In this document: positions 7,272 to 13,580 of the stretch, piece by piece
How positions within the stretch are numbered: the first letter of the stretch is position 1
Layout: each line of letters begins with the position of its first letter
Assembly (NCBI GenBank): GCA_947624945.1
Contig: CANQMJ010000035.1
Location: 1 to 18,942 of the forward strand
DNA from: an uncultured Clostridia bacterium
GTDB lineage: Bacteria; Bacillota; Clostridia; Oscillospirales; CAG-272
Length of the DNA stretch: 18,942 nucleotides
Reading direction: 5' to 3'
Translations under genes and position numbers: made by a program
Notes under the pieces: model-generated
The model's input: the letters and a program-made list of their open reading frames with translations, nothing else
Told to the model about the DNA's origin: nothing
Database searches by the model: none

Positions 7272-7931
7272 TCAATAAACAAAATAGCCTCGATTGCTGC
7301 GTGAAAAGACGAGCTTGTCGTGATATGTCTGCATCGACTTGTCGTTGATGTTATGTATATGTACCGGAACAGCACCTGCGGCAAGCGACAGATAGTCGCC
7401 GATAACTTCTTTTGATACGAGATTGCGTGGTTCGATCGTCAGGAGAAAATGAACAATTTTTGATTCGCTTTTTGACAGGCCGATCTTCGTTCCGTTGTAA
7501 TATACCTGCGGCGGTTTGCCGAGCTCGCAAAAAAGCTCGTCGTCCTCTCCTACCGCGGGATCAAAGCGGTAATCCTCCTTGAATCTGCGAACTATCTCAG
7601 AACATGCAAACGAGTGATTGTTCGGATAAACCGTTGTGTTGTCATGTTTTTCAACATCGCCTTCGTTCCCAATATATATTATTGTCTGCGATTTGTCGTT
7701 GTTATTTTCCGCGAGCTTATAATAAAGGTCGGATGCACGTGCTGAATATTTCGGAGAATATATAATTACTATGTCGGCGGTTACTGTTTCGGCGGCGGTG
7801 TGAAACTCTGACAATAATGCATAGTGAACGTATACGCCTCTTGCTGAAAGGTCGTTGCGGAATGCTTCGACCTCGTTTTTGTCCTCAGATGTAAGTAATA
7901 CATTTGGGTAGTTTCTTTTGAACTTGATCAT
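7272..7931 (-). CDS. Winged-helix DNA-binding protein with degenerate receiver-like N-terminus
   Basis: The 219-residue protein ends in a winged-helix domain of the OmpR output type (about 140-219): KIGLSKSESKIVHFLL, LVSKEVIGDYL, PVHIHNINDKSM and a final SRSNRGYFVY hairpin. The N-terminal ~100 residues have receiver-like strand and helix spacing (NVLLTSEDKNEVEAFRNDL, ADIVIIYSPKYSARASDLYYKL, TIIYIG), but the acidic pair is replaced by TSED and the phospho-aspartate position by IIYSP. Phosphorylation is therefore unlikely; this is an inference from missing residues. AGAGG overlapping the last codons of the upstream egsA gene and the 2-nt gap show translational coupling. No kinase gene is adjacent. 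It could autoregulate the pair or respond to a ligand; its function is unknown. Confidence 0.75.
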   Translation of the reverse strand: MIKFKRNYPNVLLTSEDKNEVEAFRNDLSARGVYVHYALLSEFHTAAETVTADIVIIYSPKYSARASDLYYKLAENNNDKSQTIIYIGNEGDVEKHDNTTVYPNNHSFACSEIVRRFKEDYRFDPAVGEDDELFCELGKPPQVYYNGTKIGLSKSESKIVHFLLTIEPRNLVSKEVIGDYLSLAAGAVPVHIHNINDKSMQTYHDKLVFSRSNRGYFVY

Positions 7932-7933
7932 GG

Positions 7934-9190
7934 TTACCTCTCGGATATTTTGATTGCGGATATTACTTTTGAAAACGTCAGTCTGTTTCTGACGTATGGA
8001 GAATAATACAAAGAAGTAGAAACAAATTTGTCATTGTCGGGGAGAGAAAGCTCGGACAGTGACACGGGAGCGCCGACTTTTGCAAGCATAGATTTGACAA
8101 AGTCGGGTGTGGGAAGTGAAGAAATAAGCTTTGTGAGAACTTCGCAATTTGCCGATAAAGACGTCCTGCCTAATTTTGCAAGTGCGGAAGATTGAACGCC
8201 GCTTGGCATATTTTCCTTTATTATGCCGTCGGTCAGGGAACCGTACACAGGCTCGACTATATCGCGCGAATATATTTTACTTATGTCTAAATCTATATCG
8301 TGCATGACAATATCTGCATTTGCCTTTATATGCGAAAGCATAAGTATCGTGCCGACACCGACTTTTTCACCGTGAAGTGCATCTGTCGGAGAATTTGCAA
8401 CGTGCATTTCCCAAAAATGTGACATGTGATGCTCCGAACCGGATGCCGGTCTTGACGAACCCGCAAGCTGCATCGCGAGCCCGGAGAGTATGAGACCTTC
8501 CATAACAAGATCAACGAACTCGTCGCTGCCTTTATCTGCTCCTTCAATGACGCGGTCGAGCGCCGATTTCATAAGATTATATATATCGACATTCATCTTT
8601 TCGCCTGTGAGTATGTGTGAGAACTCCCAGTCGAACAGCGCCGTTATTTTGCCTATAACATCGCCTACACCCGAGGCGCAGAGTTTTGACGGTGCGCTTC
8701 TGTAGACAGACGGCTCTGCAAACAGCGCGACAGGAGACGTTGACGGATATGTCAGCTTCTGCCCGTGCATCGTCATGGCTGCAACGCCGGAAACGAATCC
8801 GTCGACGCTTGATGCTGTCGGATACGATATCATCTCAACGTGTATTTCATGTGCACAGAAACGCACTATATCGTGTATCGAGCCGGAACCGACAGCGATC
8901 ATTATTGACGGAAGTCCGCTTTGTCTGATGAAAGATGAAAGCATCTCCGTATGTATCTCGTCGGCATGCGAATTGCCGGGCAAAACAAAAACACTGCATG
9001 AAAGCGAAGAAACTATCTTGTCCGCGTAGACAGACGTATTTGCATCGCAAATAACGAGCGCATGACGCGCGTTATAGCGCGACTTTACAAATGATACCAA
9101 CAAATCGGTCGCACCGTCGGAACATTCGACGACGGAAGTCGTAAGCGGAATACCGCATGACGATGCAATCGAAAGCGCCTCTTTTATCAT
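7934..9190 (-). CDS. egsA: sn-glycerol-1-phosphate dehydrogenase (AraM/EgsA type)
   Basis: The 418-residue protein belongs to the iron-type alcohol dehydrogenase superfamily, G1P dehydrogenase branch, which reduces dihydroxyacetone phosphate to sn-glycerol 1-phosphate with NAD(P)H. Signatures seen: nucleotide-binding VGSGSIHD (100-107), PTASSVDGF (124-132), metal aspartate D177 in GVGDVIGK, H254/H255 in SRPASGSEHHMSHFWEM and H273 in ALHGEKVGVGT. In B. subtilis the homologue AraM supplies G1P for heptaprenylglyceryl phosphate made by PcrB; no pcrB is visible here. AAGGAG lies 8 nt before the ATG at 9190. It is the first gene of a two-gene unit with the winged-helix gene. I found no convincing promoter in the 88 nt shared with the divergent DUF4830 gene. 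Confidence 0.92.
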   Translation of the reverse strand: MIKEALSIASSCGIPLTTSVVECSDGATDLLVSFVKSRYNARHALVICDANTSVYADKIVSSLSCSVFVLPGNSHADEIHTEMLSSFIRQSGLPSIMIAVGSGSIHDIVRFCAHEIHVEMISYPTASSVDGFVSGVAAMTMHGQKLTYPSTSPVALFAEPSVYRSAPSKLCASGVGDVIGKITALFDWEFSHILTGEKMNVDIYNLMKSALDRVIEGADKGSDEFVDLVMEGLILSGLAMQLAGSSRPASGSEHHMSHFWEMHVANSPTDALHGEKVGVGTILMLSHIKANADIVMHDIDLDISKIYSRDIVEPVYGSLTDGIIKENMPSGVQSSALAKLGRTSLSANCEVLTKLISSLPTPDFVKSMLAKVGAPVSLSELSLPDNDKFVSTSLYYSPYVRNRLTFSKVISAIKISER

Positions 9191-9221
9191 TTCATGTGCT
9201 CCTTTGCAATAATTTGCATAT

Positions 9222-9250
9222 TTTGCGCCTATCTAACATATTGATATACA
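9222..9250 (+). promoter_or_regulatory. Weak candidate promoter of the DUF4830 gene
   Basis: TATACA (9245-9250) preceded by TGA (extended -10) with a poor -35 (TTTGCG, 9222-9227) at 17 nt. Position is suitable (start near 9257), but the match is only partial. Confidence 0.35.
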
Positions 9251-9278
9251 AAACAGAGATCCAAAAGGAGGATTTGTT

Positions 9279-9845
9279 ATGTTTATCTATGCAGTACGCG
9301 GCAGTACGGTCAAATTCTTCGGTATTGTATTTGCCGCAGTTCTGACGCTCGCGCTGCTTGTCGCGTTTATACCGTCCGGAGATAGTGCGACTGTACCCGC
9401 CTCGCAGGACGGCGTACAACAATCGCCGCAGATCATAGCGTCGCCGACTGCCGTCACGCCTTCGTCGCCAAATGTGGAAGAAGCGGCGAAAAACGTCAGC
9501 TTTGAAAAGGTCAAGACGAATGACGACAGAGTAGCGCTTATCGCGCGCTACGGATGGGAGGTAGAGGTGACGCCGGTCGAAGAGACCAAAGTCACGATAC
9601 CTGCCGAATTTGACCGTGTAATGGAAAGTTACAACGAGATACAGCGTTCGCAGGGGTTCGATCTGTCAAAATACAGAAATCGCGAGATGATGCGGTACAC
9701 GTATCGTATCACAAATTACCCGGACTACAGCGGCACTGTATATTGCAACCTCTTGATATACAAAAACCGCGTCGTTGCCGCCGATATCTGCTCGTCCGAT
9801 GTGAACGGATTTATCGCCGGACTGACCGGGAAATCGAATGCATAA
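9279..9845 (+). CDS. Membrane-anchored DUF4830-domain protein
   Basis: The 188-residue protein has one N-terminal membrane segment (about 12-31, VKFFGIVFAAVLTLALLVAF), a Ser/Thr/Pro-rich linker (about 32-70) and a C-terminal domain (about 75-185) I recognise as DUF4830: RVALIARYGWEVEV, VTIPAEFDRVMESYNEIQRSQGFDLSKYRN, RYTYRITNYPDYSGTVYCNLLIYKNRVVAADIC and GFIAGL. The basic N-terminus and topology suggest the domain is outside the membrane. No biochemical function is established for the family; it is typical of Clostridia. The ATG has a strong AAAAGGAGG. There is no lipobox, so it should stay membrane-tethered through the uncleaved segment. Confidence 0.85.
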   Translation: MFIYAVRGSTVKFFGIVFAAVLTLALLVAFIPSGDSATVPASQDGVQQSPQIIASPTAVTPSSPNVEEAAKNVSFEKVKTNDDRVALIARYGWEVEVTPVEETKVTIPAEFDRVMESYNEIQRSQGFDLSKYRNREMMRYTYRITNYPDYSGTVYCNLLIYKNRVVAADICSSDVNGFIAGLTGKSNA

Positions 9846-9900
9846 CATCAGTTATTATAATATAATAAAAGAAAAAAATCAATATTATATTTGAGCGTGG

Positions 9901-9929
9901 TTGAATATTAGTGAAAATTGTATTATAAT
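9901..9929 (+). promoter_or_regulatory. Promoter-like TTGAAT-17-TATAAT overlapping the terminator
   Basis: TTGAAT (9901-9906) and TATAAT (9924-9929) have ideal 17-nt spacing. The predicted start near 9936 falls inside the 5' arm of the terminator hairpin, so a transcript from here could not form the full stem. It may drive the methyltransferase gene with a leader of about 110 nt. Confidence 0.5.
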
Positions 9930-9962
9930 ACAGGTGCGGGATGACCCCACGCCTGTATTTTT
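9930..9962 (+). terminator. Terminator after the DUF4830 gene
   Basis: ACAGG (9930-9934) and following bases pair with CCTGT (9952-9956); with the flanking AT pairs, a G-T wobble, one mismatch and three inner GC pairs the stem exceeds 10 bp, followed by TATTTTTG. It lies about 85 nt beyond the DUF4830 stop and before the RNA methyltransferase gene. Confidence 0.75.
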
Positions 9963-9992
9963 GACGAAAGCGTATCAAAAATTATTAGCGAA

Positions 9993-10021
9993 TTGTGTCA
10001 ATATATGGAGTTATTTATATA
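9993..10021 (+). promoter_or_regulatory. Alternative promoter candidate close to the RNA methyltransferase gene
   Basis: TTGTGT and TATATA are separated by 17 nt just upstream of the gene, in an AT-rich stretch where chance matches are likely. Confidence 0.3.
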
Positions 10022-10048
10022 TTTCCCGATCAAATAAAGGAGTTCCGT

Positions 10049-11179
10049 ATGGAATACGATCTTGTAGCAACGTGCCTTTTCGGGCTCGAGCATTCTCTCG
10101 GCGAGGAGATAGACTGCATCGGGTGCAGACGACGTGAGACAATAGACGGCAGAGTTTACTTTACTGGCAAAGACGACGCGATCGCACAGATGAACATAAA
10201 CACTCGCTTTGCCGAGCGTATACTTATTGAGGTGGGTTCGTTCGAGGCGTTGACGTTCAACGATCTATTTGAAGGAACGAAATCGCTTCCATGGGAGCGT
10301 TATATCGGGAAGACAGACAGTTTTCCAGTCAAGGGACACAGCATACAGAGCACGCTTTATTCAATACCCGACTGCCAGCGCATCATAAACAAAGCCGTCG
10401 CGGATAGGCTTATGGCGCGCCACCACGTAACGGCGCTGCCCGAAACGGGTGTGCGCTGTCAGATCGAATTTTTTATTTTCAAGGACCGTGCAACGCTGAT
10501 GATAGACACGACAGGCTCGCCGCTTCACAAGCGCGGCTACCGCCCCGAATCAAACGACGCGCCGCTGCGCGAAACGCTTGCCGCCGAGCTCGTCAAAATC
10601 GCGCGTCCGCGCGAGGACGTGCTGTTTTGGGATCCGATGTGCGGCTCGGGTACGATAGCGATAGAGGCGGCTATGCGGATGAAAAATATAGCGCCGGGTG
10701 TCAGCCGCAGATTTGCCGCCGAACGTTTTCCGTATATCCCGCGTGAGACGTGGCGGCAGGCAAGAGAAAAAGCAAACGACTCTGTAATCGACACATCGTT
10801 TGAGGTATACGCATCCGATATAGATGAACGCTCGGTCGAGCTGACGCGCGAAAATGCGAAGCGCGCCGGTGTCGGGGATATAATTAATGCGTTCAGACGT
10901 GATGCGCTTGAAATAACGACCGAGGGGAGACGCGGAACGATAGTATGCAATCCGCCATACGGCGAGCGCATGATGACAGTATCCGAGGCGGAGGAGCTGT
11001 ACCGCCGCATGGGAGAGCATTTCAGAACGCTTGACAACTGGCAGATATACATTATTTCGTCGCACGAGGACTTCGCGCGTCTTTACGGCGCTCGCCCCGA
11101 TAAGGTAAAAAAGCTGTACAACGGCATGATACCGTGTTGGTACTACCAGTATTTCAAGCGCAACAACTCACATCGTTGA
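10049..11179 (+). CDS. THUMP-domain class I RNA methyltransferase (RlmL N-domain/YpsC-like)
   Basis: The 376-residue protein has an N-terminal ferredoxin-like/THUMP region (about 1-160) for RNA binding and a Rossmann SAM domain. The SAM motif I is FWDPMCGSGTIAIEAA (DPMCGSGT, 195-202), the acidic loop is YASDIDERSV, and the catalytic motif IV is NPPYGER (301-307), typical of N2-guanine RNA methyltransferases; HKRGYRP just before the SAM domain is also characteristic. It is homologous to the m2G2445 part of E. coli RlmL and to B. subtilis YpsC, so 23S rRNA is the likely substrate. AAAGGAG at 10036-10042, 6 nt before the ATG at 10049, fixes the start although the frame is open farther upstream. 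Its stop is 2 nt from the stop of the convergent FkbM gene. Confidence 0.9.
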   Translation: MEYDLVATCLFGLEHSLGEEIDCIGCRRRETIDGRVYFTGKDDAIAQMNINTRFAERILIEVGSFEALTFNDLFEGTKSLPWERYIGKTDSFPVKGHSIQSTLYSIPDCQRIINKAVADRLMARHHVTALPETGVRCQIEFFIFKDRATLMIDTTGSPLHKRGYRPESNDAPLRETLAAELVKIARPREDVLFWDPMCGSGTIAIEAAMRMKNIAPGVSRRFAAERFPYIPRETWRQAREKANDSVIDTSFEVYASDIDERSVELTRENAKRAGVGDIINAFRRDALEITTEGRRGTIVCNPPYGERMMTVSEAEELYRRMGEHFRTLDNWQIYIISSHEDFARLYGARPDKVKKLYNGMIPCWYYQYFKRNNSHR

Positions 11180-11181
11180 TG

Positions 11182-12273
11182 TCATACGACATACAGATTT
11201 ATGCCCCACGCGGGCAGTCCGCGCTCGCGGCGCAGGTAAAATCTGCGCCCGTGACACAGTTCGTCGACGAGTGCGGGGAGCTCGAGCAAGTCCTCAGTCC
11301 GATGATACACAGATACACACATAGCCGGATGGCACCGTTCTATTGTCGCTGATGCACCGTGCAGAGCGCGCGCCTCCGCGCCCTCGACGTCGAATTTAAT
11401 ATAGTCGATGTTGTCATGAGCTATATAGTCGACATCATCAAGCGCAAGAGCGTTGACGGTTACTTCGCGTGTTTTTGAATGCCCTCCGGCATCGGCAGAG
11501 CTGCCGCGTCCGGATGCGGCGGTGAATGTGAGCGTGTGCGACGCGTCCCATGCTGCCGCGTTATATGTGCGGATATACGGCATATCGACCGTATCGGCAT
11601 ACGCGCGCAGCTTTTTGTATGCGTGCGGTTCCGGCTCGAATGCGTATACGCGTTCGAGCTTTCTCATTTTGCATACTGCCTCGCGCACGGTGTCGCCCGT
11701 GTACGCGCCGAGGTCAACATATGAACGCACTGCATCGAAGTCAATGACACCGTATGCCGGGTCGTTGATCCCGCAGTCTAAAAGCGGTTTTATGCTGCCT
11801 GTCAGCTTATATTCGAGTATGCACGACAGCACACGCTGCGATTCGTCGTCGGCAAGACGTGCATAAAGAGCATTGAATTCATCAAAATGTGCGCGGTAGT
11901 ATGTGCTGTCGAATATGACGTCTCCGAACGCTGGAACGTCGGGGCACATTAGCGTATGCTCCGATGCAATGCGGACGATATTGTCCGTCACGTCGGCACG
12001 CGACGTGCCGAATGCGAGCACAACTGTAAACGCGTCGTATTCACTGCATACGTCACCGTATGAGCGGACGCGGAAGCCGCGGAAATCGCGTTCGCGAACG
12101 AATCCGTCAGAGGCAAACACACCGGCGGCATGTATTTGATGACGCTCCATCTCGTCAAGAATTTTGTCGGCTCCGTTTCCTGTGCCGTATAAGAATATCG
12201 GCTCACGCACGGCAGCAAGCCGTTCCCATACGTCCGCAGTATCGGGCGAGGGCAGACCGTATGTCTCAGTCAT
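11182..12273 (-). CDS. FkbM-family methyltransferase with N-terminal Rossmann-like domain
   Basis: The 363-residue protein has two parts. Residues about 24-115 look like a nucleotide-binding module (IFLYGTGNGADKILDEME..., then SDGFVRERDFRGFRV) and about 180-345 form an FkbM-type SAM methyltransferase: YVDLGAYTGDTVREAV (motif I, 185-200), AFEPEP (211-216) and DYIKFDVEGAEARAL (290-304). FkbM enzymes O-methylate sugars or other small molecules; the substrate here is unknown. The ATG overlaps the end of the amidohydrolase gene by 8 nt (ATGACTGA) and has no good ribosome binding site, so it depends on translational coupling. No glycosyltransferase or capsule genes are adjacent, so a surface-polysaccharide role is only a guess. 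Confidence 0.88.
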   Translation of the reverse strand: MTETYGLPSPDTADVWERLAAVREPIFLYGTGNGADKILDEMERHQIHAAGVFASDGFVRERDFRGFRVRSYGDVCSEYDAFTVVLAFGTSRADVTDNIVRIASEHTLMCPDVPAFGDVIFDSTYYRAHFDEFNALYARLADDESQRVLSCILEYKLTGSIKPLLDCGINDPAYGVIDFDAVRSYVDLGAYTGDTVREAVCKMRKLERVYAFEPEPHAYKKLRAYADTVDMPYIRTYNAAAWDASHTLTFTAASGRGSSADAGGHSKTREVTVNALALDDVDYIAHDNIDYIKFDVEGAEARALHGASATIERCHPAMCVSVYHRTEDLLELPALVDELCHGRRFYLRRERGLPAWGINLYVV

Positions 12274-13081
12274 TTATTTCGAAAAAGCGGGCGGCGTTGT
12301 CCCACAGCATCATTTCACGTTCGTCGTCAGTCATAGGAACTTTATCGAATAATTCCAGATACGACTCGGCATCGACGACGGGATAGTCAGTGCCGAACAT
12401 GATGTTTTCGACGCCGAGCGCGTCATAAAGGCGGCGCGCGAGCTCGGGCGTCATCGCCCAGAACGAGCTTGACGAGTCGAAAATGACGTTTTCACGATGC
12501 GCAAGATATTCGATCGCCTCATCCCATGCGCGGTAACCGCCGAGGTGCGTCGCTATAACGCGCAGACGCGGAAACATATCGAGTACGTGAGCGAGCTTTT
12601 TCGGCTCGCTGTAACGGTACTCGGGACGGTCGTCGCCCATGTGGATGCAGAAGGGAAGACCGCGTGCGGAGAGGATCTCGTAAAGCTGATAAAGGCGCGC
12701 GTCGTCTATGTCGACACGCTGTATGTCGGGATGTATCTTCGCTCCTGTCAAGCCGGCGGATATTGCGAAATCGAGTTCTTCCTCAAAGTTTTCGGTGTCC
12801 TGATGAACGGCGGCGTAACCGAAGGCGCGGAATCCTTCTTTTCGAGCGCGCATCACATCTGCGGCGACAGCCTCGTTTACGTGGCGTACCTGACGTGCGT
12901 TCGTCGCGACGCCGAGGATAAGAAAGCCTTCGACGCCCGCATCGCGGCTCGACGCCATGAGGTCGTCTACGGTGCCTGCACGTTGGCAGATGAAGTTATA
13001 GAATTTGCCGAGGTTGTCCGTTGCCCTGACGGATAGAAGCTCGGGATATGTGTGCGTGTGCGCGTCAAAAATTCTGCTCAT
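12266..13081 (-). CDS. Amidohydrolase_2-family metal-dependent hydrolase
   Basis: The 271-residue TIM-barrel protein shows an orderly amidohydrolase metal site: FDAHTHTYP (H8, H10), GAKIHPDIQ (H117), FCIHMGD (H147), IATHLGGYRAWDEA (H179) and MFGTDYPV (D232). This pattern fits the COG2159 (amidohydrolase_2) group rather than TatD deoxyribonucleases. Members include decarboxylases and hydrolases; the substrate cannot be told. GAAGGAA lies before the ATG at 13081. It is the first gene of a unit with the overlapping FkbM gene, and the pairing suggests the two products act on the same or related small molecules (inference). A palindrome lies just upstream in the divergent region. Confidence 0.88.
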   Translation of the reverse strand: MSRIFDAHTHTYPELLSVRATDNLGKFYNFICQRAGTVDDLMASSRDAGVEGFLILGVATNARQVRHVNEAVAADVMRARKEGFRAFGYAAVHQDTENFEEELDFAISAGLTGAKIHPDIQRVDIDDARLYQLYEILSARGLPFCIHMGDDRPEYRYSEPKKLAHVLDMFPRLRVIATHLGGYRAWDEAIEYLAHRENVIFDSSSSFWAMTPELARRLYDALGVENIMFGTDYPVVDAESYLELFDKVPMTDDEREMMLWDNAARFFEIND

Positions 13082-13095
13082 TTTACGTTCCTTCC

Positions 13096-13120
13096 GCGCC
13101 GTATCTATTGATATCGGCGC
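13096..13120. repeat. Inverted repeat in the amidohydrolase/HIT divergent region
   Basis: GCGCCGTATC (13096-13105) pairs with GATA-T-CGGCGC (13110-13120) with a one-base bulge and a TATT loop. It overlaps the -35 box of the HIT promoter and lies 15 nt from the amidohydrolase start, so it is a candidate operator or mRNA leader structure. Confidence 0.5.
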
Positions 13121-13136
13121 AAATTTATGTTAAACT
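13108..13136 (+). promoter_or_regulatory. Sigma-A promoter of the HIT gene
   Basis: TTGATA (13108-13113), 17 nt, TAAACT (13131-13136), with TGT forming an extended -10. The predicted start is near 13143, about 29 nt before the HIT ATG. Confidence 0.65.
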
Positions 13137-13171
13137 AAGAAAAATTGCATTATTCAAAGGAGACTAATATT

Positions 13172-13510
13172 ATGGACTGCTTATTCTGCCGTATCATAAG
13201 CGGCGAGATACCCTCGAACAAGGTATACGAGGACGACGACATTCTTGCTTTCCGCGATATCGCGCCTGAGGCGCCGTGTCACGTTTTGGTGATACCCAAA
13301 ACGCACATCGAGTCAGTGGACGCTATAACGAGCGAAAACAGCGCGATCGTTTCCAAAATATTTGAGAAGATACCGTCCATCGCAAAGGCGGGAGGCGCCG
13401 GGAACGGTTACCGCGTTATAACGAACTGCGGCGAGGACGGCTGTCAGTCCGTTCATCATCTTCACTTTCACATTCTCGGCGGCACGAAGCTGCCGGAGCA
13501 TGTGGTGTGA
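13172..13510 (+). CDS. HIT-family nucleotide-binding hydrolase (HinT-like)
   Basis: The 112-residue protein begins MDCLFCRIISGEIPSNKVYEDD, the classic HinT opening with the CxxC pair, followed by LAFRDIAPEAPCHVLVIPKTHI and the HIT triad SVHHLHFHILGG (H96, H98, H100; H98 is the expected nucleophile). HinT proteins hydrolyse purine nucleoside phosphoramidates. AAAGGAG 9 nt upstream of the ATG at 13172 selects this start over an in-frame upstream codon at 13145, and the length is normal for the family. It is monocistronic, with its own promoter and a following hairpin terminator. Confidence 0.95.
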   Translation: MDCLFCRIISGEIPSNKVYEDDDILAFRDIAPEAPCHVLVIPKTHIESVDAITSENSAIVSKIFEKIPSIAKAGGAGNGYRVITNCGEDGCQSVHHLHFHILGGTKLPEHVV

Positions 13511-13521
13511 TGCTGTGAGTC

Positions 13522-13560
13522 GGGGAGGAAAACTTTTGTAAAAAAGTTTTCCTCCCCTTT
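13522..13560 (+). terminator. Long perfect hairpin after the HIT gene
   Basis: A 16-bp perfect stem: GGGGAGGAAAACTTTT (13522-13537) and its complement (13542-13557) around a GTAA loop, followed by TTTCTCTC. It sits 11 nt after the HIT stop and 20 nt before the aspartate kinase stop on the other strand, so it may terminate both. Its T-tract is short for an intrinsic terminator. Confidence 0.75.
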
Positions 13561-13580
13561 CTCTCATGCGTTTTTTTACT

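Noticed and set aside
10537..11065. Two 171-codon minus-strand frames opposite the THUMP methyltransferase
   Set aside because: Shadow frames of a well-supported gene; the translations have low-complexity shadow composition.
12497..13036. Plus-strand frame of 179 codons across the amidohydrolase gene
   Set aside because: Antisense to a gene with a complete metal-ligand set; no start signal.
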